From Bdellovibrionaceae bacterium UBA2316 (GTDB lineage: Bacteria > Bdellovibrionota > Bdellovibrionia > Bdellovibrionales > Bdellovibrionaceae): a stretch of 31,452 nt of DNA. The first letter of the stretch is position 1. The number at the start of each line of letters is the position of its first letter. Both the position numbers and the translations under genes were made by a program. The stretch is from NCBI GenBank assembly GCA_002345205.1, contig DDVI01000061.1, positions 1-31,452 of the forward strand, read 5' to 3'. The notes under the pieces were generated by a model that did not search any database, was not told the origin of the DNA, and saw only the letters and a list, made by a program, of their open reading frames with translations. Positions 22,223-31,326 of the stretch are shown piece after piece.

Positions 22223-22339
22223 TTCGCCTCTCCTTGGCTTAATCTTAAACTGAATAGACTTACTCTACCTAGAGCTTAGAAAGGGATTAAAACTCGGTCT
22301 ACACATATTTTAAGAATATTTAAGATATAGTGGTCTGCG

Positions 22340-23575
22340 TTATTTACTCAGCTTCTCAAGAGTTTCATTAAAAAAACGGTGAGTCACGCACGTTTCTGTC
22401 GACGAGTAAAACAGGCCGGCATAAGAGTCTTCCAAGAAAATCATCTGTGCTTTCTTTCCGACTTCTAAAGATCCTTCAAACGAGTTTCGCTTAAGGGCGT
22501 ATGAGGCACCTAACGTATAAGCAACAATCACTTCAGGCAGAGTCATTTTCATTTCTAATCGTGACAATAAACCAACCATCTGCACGTCTTGCGATGGACA
22601 TGAGCCGGGATTAAAATCAGTCGAAACCGCGACGCGCGCACCGGCCTCAATTAGTTTACGTGCTGGTGGATACGCACACTTCATATATAAATCTGCGAGC
22701 GGCAGCAACACACTTGTCACTTCTGATTGAGCTAATTTTTTAATTTCTCTATCTTGAATTTGAATCACATGATCAGCCGACAAGGCCTGTAATTCCACGG
22801 CTAAATCCGAACCACCACTCAATGACAATTGATCTGCATGGATCACAATGTCGAAGCCCAAAGTCTGCGCGAGTTCTAAATAGGAACGACTTTCTTCTGC
22901 TGAGAAAAAACCTTTCTCAATAAAAATATCAACTCTATCTGCCAGTTTCTTTTTTTTGATTTCCGGATAAACAAATTCACTCAAGTAGTTCAGGTATTCC
23001 TTCGCAGAACCAAATTCTTTCGGAATCGCATGAGCACCTAAGAATGTCTTTATAAAATTGGCACCTTTTAGCTTTTTGATAACTTCTAACGATTTCAGTT
23101 CGTTTTCTAAGTCCAAACCGTAACCACTTTTGATTTCGATAGTGGCGACACCTTGCTGAGCAAATTTATCAACTCGTTTTTGCGTCAGCTTAATCAAAGC
23201 TTCTTTCGAAGTATTCCCAACGGCTTTACGCGAAGATAAAATTCCACCTCCGCGAGCCGCGATCTCTTGATAACTCACACCCGTGTTTCTGAGCTCAAAC
23301 TCTGTGTAACGTTCGCCTGCAAAAACAGTATGGGTGTGACATTCCGTAAATGCCGGCATGACGACTTTATTTTTTGCCGAAATTTCCTTTTTAATTTTTT
23401 TAAACGCGTTTTTTGGAATATCCTTCTGCGGACCAATCCACTTGATTCTATTTTTCTCTACCAGAATCGCGTGCCCAGACAATGCGGTTAGATCTTCGTC
23501 CAGGGCGTGACGAGCCCCCTTTTTTGCGGCTTTCTCCAGGGTCAAAATTTGTTTCGCATCTTTTATTAAAATCAC
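22340..23575 (-). CDS. hutI: Imidazolonepropionase
   Basis: A 411-residue amidohydrolase-fold enzyme that opens 4-imidazolone-5-propionate to N-formimino-L-glutamate, the third step of histidine breakdown. The metal site H80-x-H82 in FTECHTHTVFAG, then GYGLDLENELK, HAIPKEF, VIHADQLSLSGG and the STDFNPGSCPSQ motif are typical. The length is normal. The start is GTG (23573-23575), with AGGA 13 bases before it, a little far. hutH, hutU and hutG are not beside it, so the pathway must be scattered or partial. An amino-acid-feeding lifestyle fits, but this is inference. Confidence 0.94.
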   Translation of the reverse strand: MILIKDAKQILTLEKAAKKGARHALDEDLTALSGHAILVEKNRIKWIGPQKDIPKNAFKKIKKEISAKNKVVMPAFTECHTHTVFAGERYTEFELRNTGVSYQEIAARGGGILSSRKAVGNTSKEALIKLTQKRVDKFAQQGVATIEIKSGYGLDLENELKSLEVIKKLKGANFIKTFLGAHAIPKEFGSAKEYLNYLSEFVYPEIKKKKLADRVDIFIEKGFFSAEESRSYLELAQTLGFDIVIHADQLSLSGGSDLAVELQALSADHVIQIQDREIKKLAQSEVTSVLLPLADLYMKCAYPPARKLIEAGARVAVSTDFNPGSCPSQDVQMVGLLSRLEMKMTLPEVIVAYTLGASYALKRNSFEGSLEVGKKAQMIFLEDSYAGLFYSSTETCVTHRFFNETLEKLSK

Positions 23576-23640
23576 AGACTTATACTAATCCTAGACTCAA
23601 CATGAGATCAAGCAATCCGAAAGGATAGACGGGAGATTTT

Positions 23641-24342
23641 ATGAAATACCAAATTGCGACACTGCTCATGCTTTTCTCATCGTTTTCTATCGCGGACAAA
23701 ATGCGTCCTACGAAAGGCCCAAAAACTGATCTGGATCCCACGTACACCGTAGTGAAAAAAAATGAAGACAACAACTTCAAGGGCACATTGATTTTTGATC
23801 CTAAAAGCTGCCAGTTTAAAATTTTACGTGATGGAGTGATGATTTCCGTTGTCGACAATAACTTTCTTATCGAACTTCCTGATAAAAGAACTGTCGTTGG
23901 CGTCGTTGATGGCGTAAACGAAGCCAAAGGCAAACCGGCCTGCTTCCACTCCCTTTCTGAAAAGCCAACAGCATACAAGGGTGAAGCCTGGAAAGTATTT
24001 GCGAATAAAACTGCAATGGGCGGCGATCAAGATGGTATGACGAACTGTAAAAATCAAAACGGCGGAACGGTTACCGATGCTATCAACTATCTTCCAGAAA
24101 AAGAATACAAAGCAAACTGTGCAAAAGATTCTGGCGCCTGCCGAAAGACAGAGCGCACGATTCGCATCAAGGCCGGAGCTGGCCTACTATTTTATGAAGC
24201 AGGCCAAGAAAAAGGTTCGAATGTAAGACGAGACTCTTTAAAATTTGATGAAAGCTATCGTGACAAATGCGAAACAGGAACGCCAAACAAAGCTCCCGTG
24301 AAACCGGCACCGGCTACAGCAGGTGCGAAGCGAACTACTTAG
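23641..24342 (+). CDS. Secreted six-cysteine protein of unknown function
   Basis: A 233-residue protein with a signal peptide (MKYQIATLLMLFSSFSIA, about 1-18). The mature part holds six Cys (in SCQF, ACFH, NCKN, NCAK, ACRK and KCET), enough for three disulfides, and ends in a Pro/Ala/Lys-rich tail. I recognise no family. The ribosome site GGAG at 23632-23635 is 5 bases before the ATG. It is divergent from hutI across 65 bases. Its end overlaps the convergent HAMP gene by 8 bases. Probably periplasmic or exported; function unknown. Confidence 0.75.
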   Translation: MKYQIATLLMLFSSFSIADKMRPTKGPKTDLDPTYTVVKKNEDNNFKGTLIFDPKSCQFKILRDGVMISVVDNNFLIELPDKRTVVGVVDGVNEAKGKPACFHSLSEKPTAYKGEAWKVFANKTAMGGDQDGMTNCKNQNGGTVTDAINYLPEKEYKANCAKDSGACRKTERTIRIKAGAGLLFYEAGQEKGSNVRRDSLKFDESYRDKCETGTPNKAPVKPAPATAGAKRTT

Positions 24343-24763
24343 ATTTTATACGATCGCCTAAAATTTTTAACTTGCCGGCGATCTCGTGCATTTCATCTGA
24401 AGTACGCAAGTTCAACCCTTCGTCGAACTTGCCATTAATTAAACTATCGACATAACGATTGATCGAAATAAACGGACCAACAAATCGGTGTGTGATCACA
24501 ATTGTTGAAACAAACGTGATTAAGAACGAAACCAAAAATGTTAAGAATCCCATTTGCATGGTAAAGTCGGTGATGTTGTACAAAAGCGCTGTGTCCATTT
24601 CAATATCGCTTTGGCTGTCAGCGTAGTTACGCAGGCGATACACCACTAATAAATTCGAAAGCAAAATCACTCCCGATACAAACAAAGAATTTAGAATCGC
24701 GTATTTGAACTGAATTTTAGGATGAGAAATAAAACCAAACGTTTTTCTGTTCTTCGCAGACAA
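24335..24763 (-). CDS. Small two-helix membrane protein with a HAMP domain only
   Basis: A 142-residue protein. Membrane segments at about 20-42 and 72-92 enclose a short periplasmic loop (43-71), followed by a HAMP-like region (92-140: HRFVGPFISINRYVDSL, then SDEMHEIAGKL). No kinase, methyl-accepting or cyclase output domain follows, and the gene is not interrupted. The start is TTG at 24761-24763 behind a strong AAAGGGG. It lies after gpmA on the same strand with an 11-bp inverted repeat between them. It may pass signals to another protein by coiled-coil contact; this is inference. Confidence 0.75.
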   Translation of the reverse strand: MSAKNRKTFGFISHPKIQFKYAILNSLFVSGVILLSNLLVVYRLRNYADSQSDIEMDTALLYNITDFTMQMGFLTFLVSFLITFVSTIVITHRFVGPFISINRYVDSLINGKFDEGLNLRTSDEMHEIAGKLKILGDRIKSK

Positions 24764-24774
24764 GGTAGCCCCTT

Positions 24775-24802
24775 TTCATAATTAGCTTTCACTAATTATG
24801 AA
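24775..24802. repeat. 11-bp perfect inverted repeat between gpmA and the HAMP gene
   Basis: TTCATAATTAG (24775-24785) and CTAATTATGAA (24792-24802) flank a 6-base loop. On the minus strand it ends beside the AAAGGGG ribosome site of the HAMP gene and starts after the gpmA stop. No T run follows on that strand. It may be an operator or a translation-control hairpin. Confidence 0.65.
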
Positions 24803-24836
24803 TTTCTAATGGATTAAAAGTCAAACGGTCCGCTAG

Positions 24837-25583
24837 TTATTTTTTCTTTGCCTGGTTCGCCACTGAGTTGATTGCTTTTTCAATTTCGGCCGGATCACCA
24901 AGATATTTCTTCCCGGTCACTTTAAAGTTCTGATCGAGTTGATACATAAGTGGAATGCCGGTCGGTACATTCACCTGCATAATCTCTTCCGGAGAGATAC
25001 CTTCCAAAATCATCATCAAAGCACGCAATGAATTCCCGTGAGCTACGATCAAAATTTTCCTCTCTAGCTTTAGGTCGGTCATGATTTTATCTTTCCAAAG
25101 CGGCGTGAACCTATGAAGAGTGTCCTTTAATGACTCAGCATTAGGCAGGTCACGTAACGGTACATGCTTATATCGAATATCGTTTTTAGGGTGTCTTGCG
25201 TCATCGGGGTTCATATCTGGTGGCGGGGTATCGTAGCTACGACGCCAGATCTTAACTTGCTCTTCTCCATGCTTTTCTACCATCTCGGTTTTGTTCAAAC
25301 CTTGAAGGTTTCCATAGTGCCGCTCATTTAAGCGCCAGTCCTTGTGTACTGGTATCCAAACCAAATCCATTTCATCCAAGATATAGTCTAACGTTTTAAT
25401 GGCCCGTTTTAGCATCGATGTATAAGCGACGTCGAAGGTCAGTTTTTCCTTTTTAAGAGTCTGCCCGGCATTTTTTGCCTCTTGAACGCCTTTTTCAGCT
25501 AATCCAACATCATACCAACCGGTAAATCTGTTTTCCTGATTCCAAACACTTTCGCCATGTCTTACTACTACCAATTGGTACAT
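24837..25583 (-). CDS. gpmA: 2,3-bisphosphoglycerate-dependent phosphoglycerate mutase
   Basis: A 248-residue glycolytic and gluconeogenic enzyme interconverting 3- and 2-phosphoglycerate. The phospho-histidine H9 is in VVRHGESVWNQENRFTGW (6-23); R60, E87 and the RHYGNLQGLNK stretch (88-98) follow, and the second His is in IVAHGNSLRAL. The length is exactly that of the cofactor-dependent family. AGGAG about 6 bases before the ATG sets the start. It is divergent from the odhA operon across 241 bases. No doubt about the family. Confidence 0.97.
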   Translation of the reverse strand: MYQLVVVRHGESVWNQENRFTGWYDVGLAEKGVQEAKNAGQTLKKEKLTFDVAYTSMLKRAIKTLDYILDEMDLVWIPVHKDWRLNERHYGNLQGLNKTEMVEKHGEEQVKIWRRSYDTPPPDMNPDDARHPKNDIRYKHVPLRDLPNAESLKDTLHRFTPLWKDKIMTDLKLERKILIVAHGNSLRALMMILEGISPEEIMQVNVPTGIPLMYQLDQNFKVTGKKYLGDPAEIEKAINSVANQAKKK

Positions 25584-25824
25584 TCATTACTCCTGGATTT
25601 TTGTCTCTGAAAACACACACTCTACGAACTAAAGTACAATTATCCAAAATTTTGAAAAAGAGAAACTTTTTTTCTACAATTGGACACCTGACTAGTACAA
25701 ACAGTCTAAAAACAAAGATATGATGTCATTTGTTAAATATCGCATTAAATAGCGGTCAACATTGAACTCTTTGCGATTTTGCGAGACAATGCGCCGTCGC
25801 TTTTTATTGAAAGGAACCACCGCC
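25584..25824. promoter_or_regulatory. Divergent intergenic region between gpmA and odhA
   Basis: This 241-base AT-rich stretch has to drive gpmA leftward and the oxoglutarate dehydrogenase operon rightward. A possible odhA promoter is TTGAAC (25762-25767), 17-bp spacer and GACAAT (25785-25790), giving a leader of under 30 bases. A 10-bp palindrome CAAAATTTTG lies at 25645-25654. I find no convincing gpmA promoter by eye. Confidence 0.4.
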
Positions 25825-28572
25825 ATGAGCACAAACCAACGCAATGGTTTTTCAAGTCCCGTGAATCATTCGAATGTCGATTATATCGATTCACTTTACT
25901 TAGAGTATAAACAAAATCCCGATGCCGTTGCCCTTGAATGGAAACGCTTCTTCGAAGGTTTAGAATTCGGTCAATCTAGATCACTGGGGCTGTCTGAAAA
26001 AGAATTCGACGTCTACCACTTGATTCAGGCCTACCGTAACTACGGTCACTTTGAAGCCTCACTTGATCCGTTATCAAATACGGCTCCATCTAGTGAACAA
26101 TTAGCACTTAAGAAATTTAATTTAACAGAAAAAGATTTGAACACAGTTTTCCAAATCGGCTCAATGATTGGTAAACCCAATTCATCTCTGAAGGAAATCA
26201 TCGCAACGTTACGCCAGGTTTACTGCGGTAAATTATCGGTTCAGTGTGCCGAAGCGCTGCCTGAAGTACGCAACTGGTTCATCCGCGAATTTGAATTAGA
26301 AAATCCAAAGTTCAAATTAACAGCAAACGAGAAAAAAGAAGTCTTCCATTCGCTAGCTCGTACCGAGGCATTAGAAAAATTCATCCATACTCGCTACGTA
26401 GGAACGAAGCGTTTCTCTGTTGAGGGTGGCGATGCTTTAATGCCGATGCTGGAAACTTTGGTTCAAAAAAGCCCTCAGTACAAATTTGAAGAGATCGTTA
26501 TTGGTATGGCCCATCGTGGTCGCGTGAATGTTCTAGCTAACTTCATGGGTAAAGGTCTTGAGTATATTTTTGGTGATTTCAACGGCCCTACGGAATTAGC
26601 AGAGCCCATCGATGATTTCGATGGCGACGTGAAGTACCACTTAGGTTACGTAGCTCACAAGGAAACAACAAATGGTCCAACCTGCCAAGTCACGTTAGCG
26701 TACAACCCATCTCACTTAGAAGCCGTAAATCCAGTTGTCCTAGGCATGGTTCGCGCGGCTCAACGTCGCAGAAAAGACACTAAAGAACGTAAAAAAGTTA
26801 TCCCGGTATTAATCCACGGGGATGCCGCGTTCGCGGGACAAGGTGTTGTACTTGAAACATTCCAAATGTCACAAGTTAAAGGTTACACTGTAGGAGGAAC
26901 ACTTCACATCGTAATCGATAACCAAGTAGGCTTCACAACAAACCCTGAAAATCACAGATCATCCCACTATTCATCTGACGTAGCGAAAGTATTAGCGACT
27001 CCGGTTCTTCACGTAAATGGTGATGATGCAGAGTCATGCGTTCGCGCTCTAGAGATAGCAATTAAGTTCCGTCAAGAATGGGGCCGCGATATCGTAATCA
27101 ATATGATCTGCTATCGCCGTTTCGGTCATAACGAGGGCGATGAACCTGCCTACACTCAGCCGCTTATGTATGAAATCATCAAAGGTCATCCGACTTTAAA
27201 AGATATCTACGGCAAACAATTAGCTCGTGAAAATGCGCTCGATACAAAATATATGGACAGTTTCTATCAGGAAAAGATGGATAACCTACAGAAAATCTAC
27301 GATGACACGAAAAAGAATCCTCCGAAAGCAAAACCGTTTAAATTTGATGGCTTCTGGAAAGGTTTCCGCAAAGGAACGCGCGCTGATTTAGATAAGCCAG
27401 TAAACACTCAAGTGGACGTTGCCGTACTTAAAGATCTGGGCAAAAAATTATCCGAAGTCCCTGCCGGCTTTACTCCGCACCCTAAATTAGTAAAAGGCTT
27501 ACTTGAAACTCGTCGGGCGATGGCGGAAGGTAAACAACCACTGGATTGGGGTACGGCAGAATTGCTTGCTTACGGATCTTTGCTAACAGAAGGAACTTCG
27601 GTTCGCCTGTCCGGACAAGATTGCGTTCGCGGTACATTCACTCACCGTCATGCAGGTCTATACGATTTCAAAAATGGCGAACCGTACGCGGCTCTTGATC
27701 AAGTGAATGGCGATAAAGTTGAATTCTGTGTTTACGATTCTATCTTGTCTGAATACGCCGTTCTTGGTTTCGAATACGGAAACGCAGCATGCGATCCTAC
27801 ATTCCTAACTCTTTGGGAAGCTCAGTTCGGGGATTTCTCTAACGGCGCTCAGATTATTATCGATCAGTTCTTGTCATCGGGCGAATCTAAATGGATGCAA
27901 ATGACTGGATTAGTTCTATTGTTGCCTCACGGTTACGAAGGACAAGGACCAGAACATTCTAGCGCCCGTCTAGAGCGTTGGCTGCAATTGTGTGCTCAAG
28001 GAAATATGCAAGTCGTAAACTTAACAACGCCAGCGCAGATTTTCCATGCGATGCGCAGACAGATGAAACGTGATTTCAGAAAGCCATTAATCGTCATGTC
28101 ACCGAAATCATTGCTTCGTCATCCAAAGGCCGTTTCTACGTTAGAAGAACTTGGTCAAGGTGGCTTCCAAGAAATCATCGTTGATAAGGCCGACGCTAAG
28201 AAAGTAAACACAGCTGTGTTCGTATCTGGTAAATTGTATTACGAATTACTAGAAGAAAAAGAGAAACAAAAGAAAGACAATATCGTTCTCATCCGTATGG
28301 AGCAGATCTACCCTTTCGCTGAAAGACAAATCGTGGATGCATTAAAATCATTCCCGAACTTGAAAAACGTAGTTTGGGCACAAGAAGAACCTAAAAACAT
28401 GGGTGCATTTCAACATGTTTATTTTAAGTTCCAAGACATGTTCAAACGCGAAAAATTAAAATGGGATCTAGAATATGTCGGCCGTCCTGAACGTTCAAGC
28501 CCGGCGACAGGTTCAGTGTATCGTCATAAGGTAGAACAAAACGAATTTATTCAAACTGTAATGAAGTACTAA
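25825..28572 (+). CDS. sucA: 2-oxoglutarate dehydrogenase E1 component
   Basis: A 915-residue thiamine-diphosphate enzyme that decarboxylates 2-oxoglutarate and passes the succinyl group to the E2 lipoyl arm in the TCA cycle. The N-terminal E2-binding segment (about 18-48, DYIDSLYLEYKQNP) is present. H230 is in GMAHRGRVNVLAN; the cofactor site includes GDAAFAGQG (332-340) and IDNQVGFTT (364-372). I use the ATG at 25825 with AAGGA at 25811-25815, since the frame's upstream extension (from a TTG at 25762) runs through a likely promoter. It is the first gene of the sucA-sucB-lpd operon, with a 16-base gap to sucB. Confidence 0.97.
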   Translation: MSTNQRNGFSSPVNHSNVDYIDSLYLEYKQNPDAVALEWKRFFEGLEFGQSRSLGLSEKEFDVYHLIQAYRNYGHFEASLDPLSNTAPSSEQLALKKFNLTEKDLNTVFQIGSMIGKPNSSLKEIIATLRQVYCGKLSVQCAEALPEVRNWFIREFELENPKFKLTANEKKEVFHSLARTEALEKFIHTRYVGTKRFSVEGGDALMPMLETLVQKSPQYKFEEIVIGMAHRGRVNVLANFMGKGLEYIFGDFNGPTELAEPIDDFDGDVKYHLGYVAHKETTNGPTCQVTLAYNPSHLEAVNPVVLGMVRAAQRRRKDTKERKKVIPVLIHGDAAFAGQGVVLETFQMSQVKGYTVGGTLHIVIDNQVGFTTNPENHRSSHYSSDVAKVLATPVLHVNGDDAESCVRALEIAIKFRQEWGRDIVINMICYRRFGHNEGDEPAYTQPLMYEIIKGHPTLKDIYGKQLARENALDTKYMDSFYQEKMDNLQKIYDDTKKNPPKAKPFKFDGFWKGFRKGTRADLDKPVNTQVDVAVLKDLGKKLSEVPAGFTPHPKLVKGLLETRRAMAEGKQPLDWGTAELLAYGSLLTEGTSVRLSGQDCVRGTFTHRHAGLYDFKNGEPYAALDQVNGDKVEFCVYDSILSEYAVLGFEYGNAACDPTFLTLWEAQFGDFSNGAQIIIDQFLSSGESKWMQMTGLVLLLPHGYEGQGPEHSSARLERWLQLCAQGNMQVVNLTTPAQIFHAMRRQMKRDFRKPLIVMSPKSLLRHPKAVSTLEELGQGGFQEIIVDKADAKKVNTAVFVSGKLYYELLEEKEKQKKDNIVLIRMEQIYPFAERQIVDALKSFPNLKNVVWAQEEPKNMGAFQHVYFKFQDMFKREKLKWDLEYVGRPERSSPATGSVYRHKVEQNEFIQTVMKY

Positions 28573-28588
28573 GGAAGAAGGAGTTAAA

Positions 28589-29845
28589 ATGAAAATCGAC
28601 GTAAAAGTTCCCGCAGTAGGCGAATCAGTAACAGAAGCGACTATTGGTAGCTGGAACAAAAAAAGTGGCGAAGCTGTAAAACGTAATGACGTTCTTCTTC
28701 TTTTAGAAACAGATAAAGCGAGCGTAGAAGTTATCGCTGAAAATGACGGTGTTTTAACTATCACGGCGCAAGCTGGTGAGGTTGTAAAGATCGGAGCAAC
28801 AGTTGCTACTATCGATTCCGATGGCAAAGCGACGGCGGCTCCTGCTGCGGAAACGAAAAAAACAGAAGCTCCTCAACAACACACACAGTCAGTGTCAGCA
28901 GCGTCTTCAGAAGGTAAACCATTATCCCCTGCTGTCCAAAAAATCGTGACTGAAAATAATTTAAACACAGCCGGCATGGCTGGTACTGGTAAAGATGGTC
29001 GCTTAACTAAAGGCGACGTTCTGATGAGCTTAGGTTCTAACGGTGCCGCGCCAGCGGTTCAAAAAACAACGGAAACAACATCAAGTAAACCAGCGACTCC
29101 GGCTATACAACCGATGTTCCCGGCTGGCAGCACGACTTCAAGACAAGGCGAGAAAAAATTAGTTCCAATGACAACTATCCGTAAGAAAATTGCGGAACGT
29201 TTAGTAGAAGCCAAAAATACGACTGCGTTATTGACGACATTCAATGAAGTCGACATGACTAAGCTAAATGAAATTCGCGCAAAATATAAAGATAAGTTCA
29301 AAGAAAAATACGGCATCAACCTTGGCATGATGGGTTTCTTCACAAAGGCCGTTATCGAAGCATTAAAGGCTTTCCCTAATGTAAATGCATATATTACTGG
29401 GACAGATATAGAATACCATAATTACTATAATATCGGTATAGCCGTTAGCACCGATCGCGGTTTGATGGTTCCCGTTATCAAAGATGCGGATCAAATGAGT
29501 TTGTTTGAAATTGAAAATGCGATTCGTAATTACGCTCTAAAAGCACGTGATGGTAAAATTGGCGTAGATGATTTAAATGGCGGAACATTCTCGATCACTA
29601 ACGGCGGCGTGTTTGGTTCATTGATGAGTACTCCGATCTTAAATGCCCCACAAAGTGCGATTTTAGGCATGCATAAAGTAGAAGACCGCGCCGTTGTTAT
29701 CAATGGTCAAATCGTGGCTCGCCCAATGATGTACTTGGCTCTTTCTTACGATCATAGAATTATCGATGGAAAAGAAAGCGTCGGTTTCTTGGTCAAAATT
29801 AAAGAGGGTGTTGAAGACCCAGAACGCCTGTTGATTGGTGTTTAG
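28589..29845 (+). CDS. sucB: Dihydrolipoyllysine succinyltransferase (2-oxoglutarate dehydrogenase E2)
   Basis: A 418-residue core protein of the complex. One lipoyl domain (1-77) carries the lipoylated K43 in ETDKASVEV. An Ala/Thr/Gln linker leads to the E1/E3-binding domain (about 110-150, LSPAVQKIVTENNL with GTGKDGRLTKGDV), a second linker, and the catalytic domain (about 190-418) with H389 and D393 in SYDHRIIDG. Length and layout match SucB rather than the pyruvate E2, in keeping with its place after sucA. A strong ribosome site GGAAGAAGGAG precedes the ATG. Confidence 0.97.
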   Translation: MKIDVKVPAVGESVTEATIGSWNKKSGEAVKRNDVLLLLETDKASVEVIAENDGVLTITAQAGEVVKIGATVATIDSDGKATAAPAAETKKTEAPQQHTQSVSAASSEGKPLSPAVQKIVTENNLNTAGMAGTGKDGRLTKGDVLMSLGSNGAAPAVQKTTETTSSKPATPAIQPMFPAGSTTSRQGEKKLVPMTTIRKKIAERLVEAKNTTALLTTFNEVDMTKLNEIRAKYKDKFKEKYGINLGMMGFFTKAVIEALKAFPNVNAYITGTDIEYHNYYNIGIAVSTDRGLMVPVIKDADQMSLFEIENAIRNYALKARDGKIGVDDLNGGTFSITNGGVFGSLMSTPILNAPQSAILGMHKVEDRAVVINGQIVARPMMYLALSYDHRIIDGKESVGFLVKIKEGVEDPERLLIGV

Positions 29846-29863
29846 TAACTTAACGAGGATTTT

Positions 29864-31273
29864 ATGGCTGATTTTGAATTTGATGTAGTTATGATTGGTA
29901 GCGGCCCTGGCGGTTATGTGGGAGCAATTCGATGCGCGCAGCTTGGTTTAAAAACTGCGATTATCGAAAAAGACCCTACGTATGGTGGCACATGCTTGAA
30001 TGTGGGTTGCATCCCTTCAAAGGCATTACTTGAATCCTCGGAGCATTACGTAGCGGCCCAGAAAGATTTAAAAGCACACGGTGTGGAAATTCCATCGGTA
30101 AATTTGAATCTAGACGTGATGATGGCAAGAAAAGATAAAGTCGTTAAACAAAATACGGAAGGTATCGCCTTCCTTTTCAAGAAAAACAAAATCACACCGT
30201 TCAATGGCTTTGGGAAAATTTTGAAAGCCAACACTGTGGAAATTACTGCAGATGACGGCTCTAAAAAAGTTATCACAAGTAAAAATATTATTATCGCAAC
30301 TGGTAGCGCCCCCGCAGAATTGCCATTCTTAAAATTCGATGAGCAACAAATCGTATCCAACACAGGTGCCCTTGCCCTGAAATCTGTCCCGGCTAACTTA
30401 GTCGTTGTTGGTGGCGGCGTTATTGGACTTGAATTAGGCTCCGTGTGGCAGCGCCTGGGCTCTAAAGTAACGGTAGTCGAATACTCTGACCGCTTAGGTG
30501 GAGCAACCGACCCAGATTGCATGAACGTTTTAAAAACAAAACTGCAAAAACAGGGAATGGAATTCCTAACGTCGACTAAAGTTTTCGCGGCTCAAAAATC
30601 TGCGAAAGGCGTGGAGGTCGAATACGAATCATTAACTGATGGTAAAAAAGGTAAGATCAATGCAGATGTAGTGCTTGTTTCGACGGGCCGCCGTCCATTT
30701 ACGAATGGCTTGGGTTGCGAAGACGTCGGCATACAAAAAGATCCACAAGGCCGCATCGTAACTGATAATCATTTTAGAACAAACGTTCCGGGCATCTACG
30801 CTATCGGTGACGTAATTGTGGGTCCGATGTTGGCCCACAAAGCGGAAGAAGAAGGGGTAGCCTTAGCAGAAATGCTAGTCGGTCAAGCCGGTCACGTGAA
30901 TTACAATACAGTTCCCGGGGTAATCTACACTCACCCGGAAATCGCCACCGTCGGTCTATCTGAAGAACAAGCAAAGAAAGACGGAATTGAAATCAACGTG
31001 GGTAAATTCCCATTCTTAGCCAACGGTCGAGCGCGTGCGAAGGCTGATACCGATGGCTTTGTAAAAATCATTGCGGACAAGAAAACAGATCGCCTATTGG
31101 GAGCCTCACTTGTGGGGCCAAATGTATCTGAACTAGTTCACGAAATCGTCGTGTGTATGGAATTCGGTGGCAGCAGTGAAGATCTAGCTCGTAGTTTCCA
31201 CGCCCACCCAACTTTAAGCGAAGCCGTTCGTGAAGCCGCACTTGCGGTTGAAAAACGCCAACGACAAAGTTAA
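29864..31273 (+). CDS. lpd: Dihydrolipoyl dehydrogenase (E3)
   Basis: A 469-residue flavoprotein that reoxidises dihydrolipoyl groups with NAD+. It shows the FAD-binding GSGPGGYVGA (12-21), the redox disulfide C44-x4-C49 in GGTCLNVGCIPSK, the NAD-binding GGGVIGLELGSVW, and the C-terminal His-Glu pair in HAHPTLSE (H448, E453). GAGG upstream of the ATG fits. It follows sucB by 18 bases and completes the operon. It probably also serves pyruvate dehydrogenase or the glycine cleavage system if no second lpd exists in the genome. Confidence 0.98.
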   Translation: MADFEFDVVMIGSGPGGYVGAIRCAQLGLKTAIIEKDPTYGGTCLNVGCIPSKALLESSEHYVAAQKDLKAHGVEIPSVNLNLDVMMARKDKVVKQNTEGIAFLFKKNKITPFNGFGKILKANTVEITADDGSKKVITSKNIIIATGSAPAELPFLKFDEQQIVSNTGALALKSVPANLVVVGGGVIGLELGSVWQRLGSKVTVVEYSDRLGGATDPDCMNVLKTKLQKQGMEFLTSTKVFAAQKSAKGVEVEYESLTDGKKGKINADVVLVSTGRRPFTNGLGCEDVGIQKDPQGRIVTDNHFRTNVPGIYAIGDVIVGPMLAHKAEEEGVALAEMLVGQAGHVNYNTVPGVIYTHPEIATVGLSEEQAKKDGIEINVGKFPFLANGRARAKADTDGFVKIIADKKTDRLLGASLVGPNVSELVHEIVVCMEFGGSSEDLARSFHAHPTLSEAVREAALAVEKRQRQS

Positions 31274-31287
31274 TCATCTAAGAACTG

Positions 31288-31326
31288 GCCCCTCAGCCTG
31301 CGGCTGGGGGGAGGGTATAACTTTTT
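31288..31326 (+). terminator. Possible terminator after the sucA-sucB-lpd operon
   Basis: GCCCCTCAGCC and GGCTGGGGGG form an imperfect GC-rich stem with one bulged base and a TGC loop. A short T run, CTTTTT, begins about 10 bases after the stem, which is later than usual, so termination is plausible but not certain. The rest of 31327-31452 shows only a small hairpin (GAAGAT-CTA-ATCTTC, 31364-31378) and no gene. Confidence 0.4.

Noticed and set aside
25762..25824. Upstream TTG extension of sucA (21 extra residues)
   Set aside because: The extension overlaps a probable promoter, and the ATG at 25825 has a good ribosome site and a family-like N-terminus.
30046..30522. 158-codon minus-strand open frame inside lpd
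   Set aside because: Fully antisense to a highly conserved enzyme gene, with no domain or start signal.
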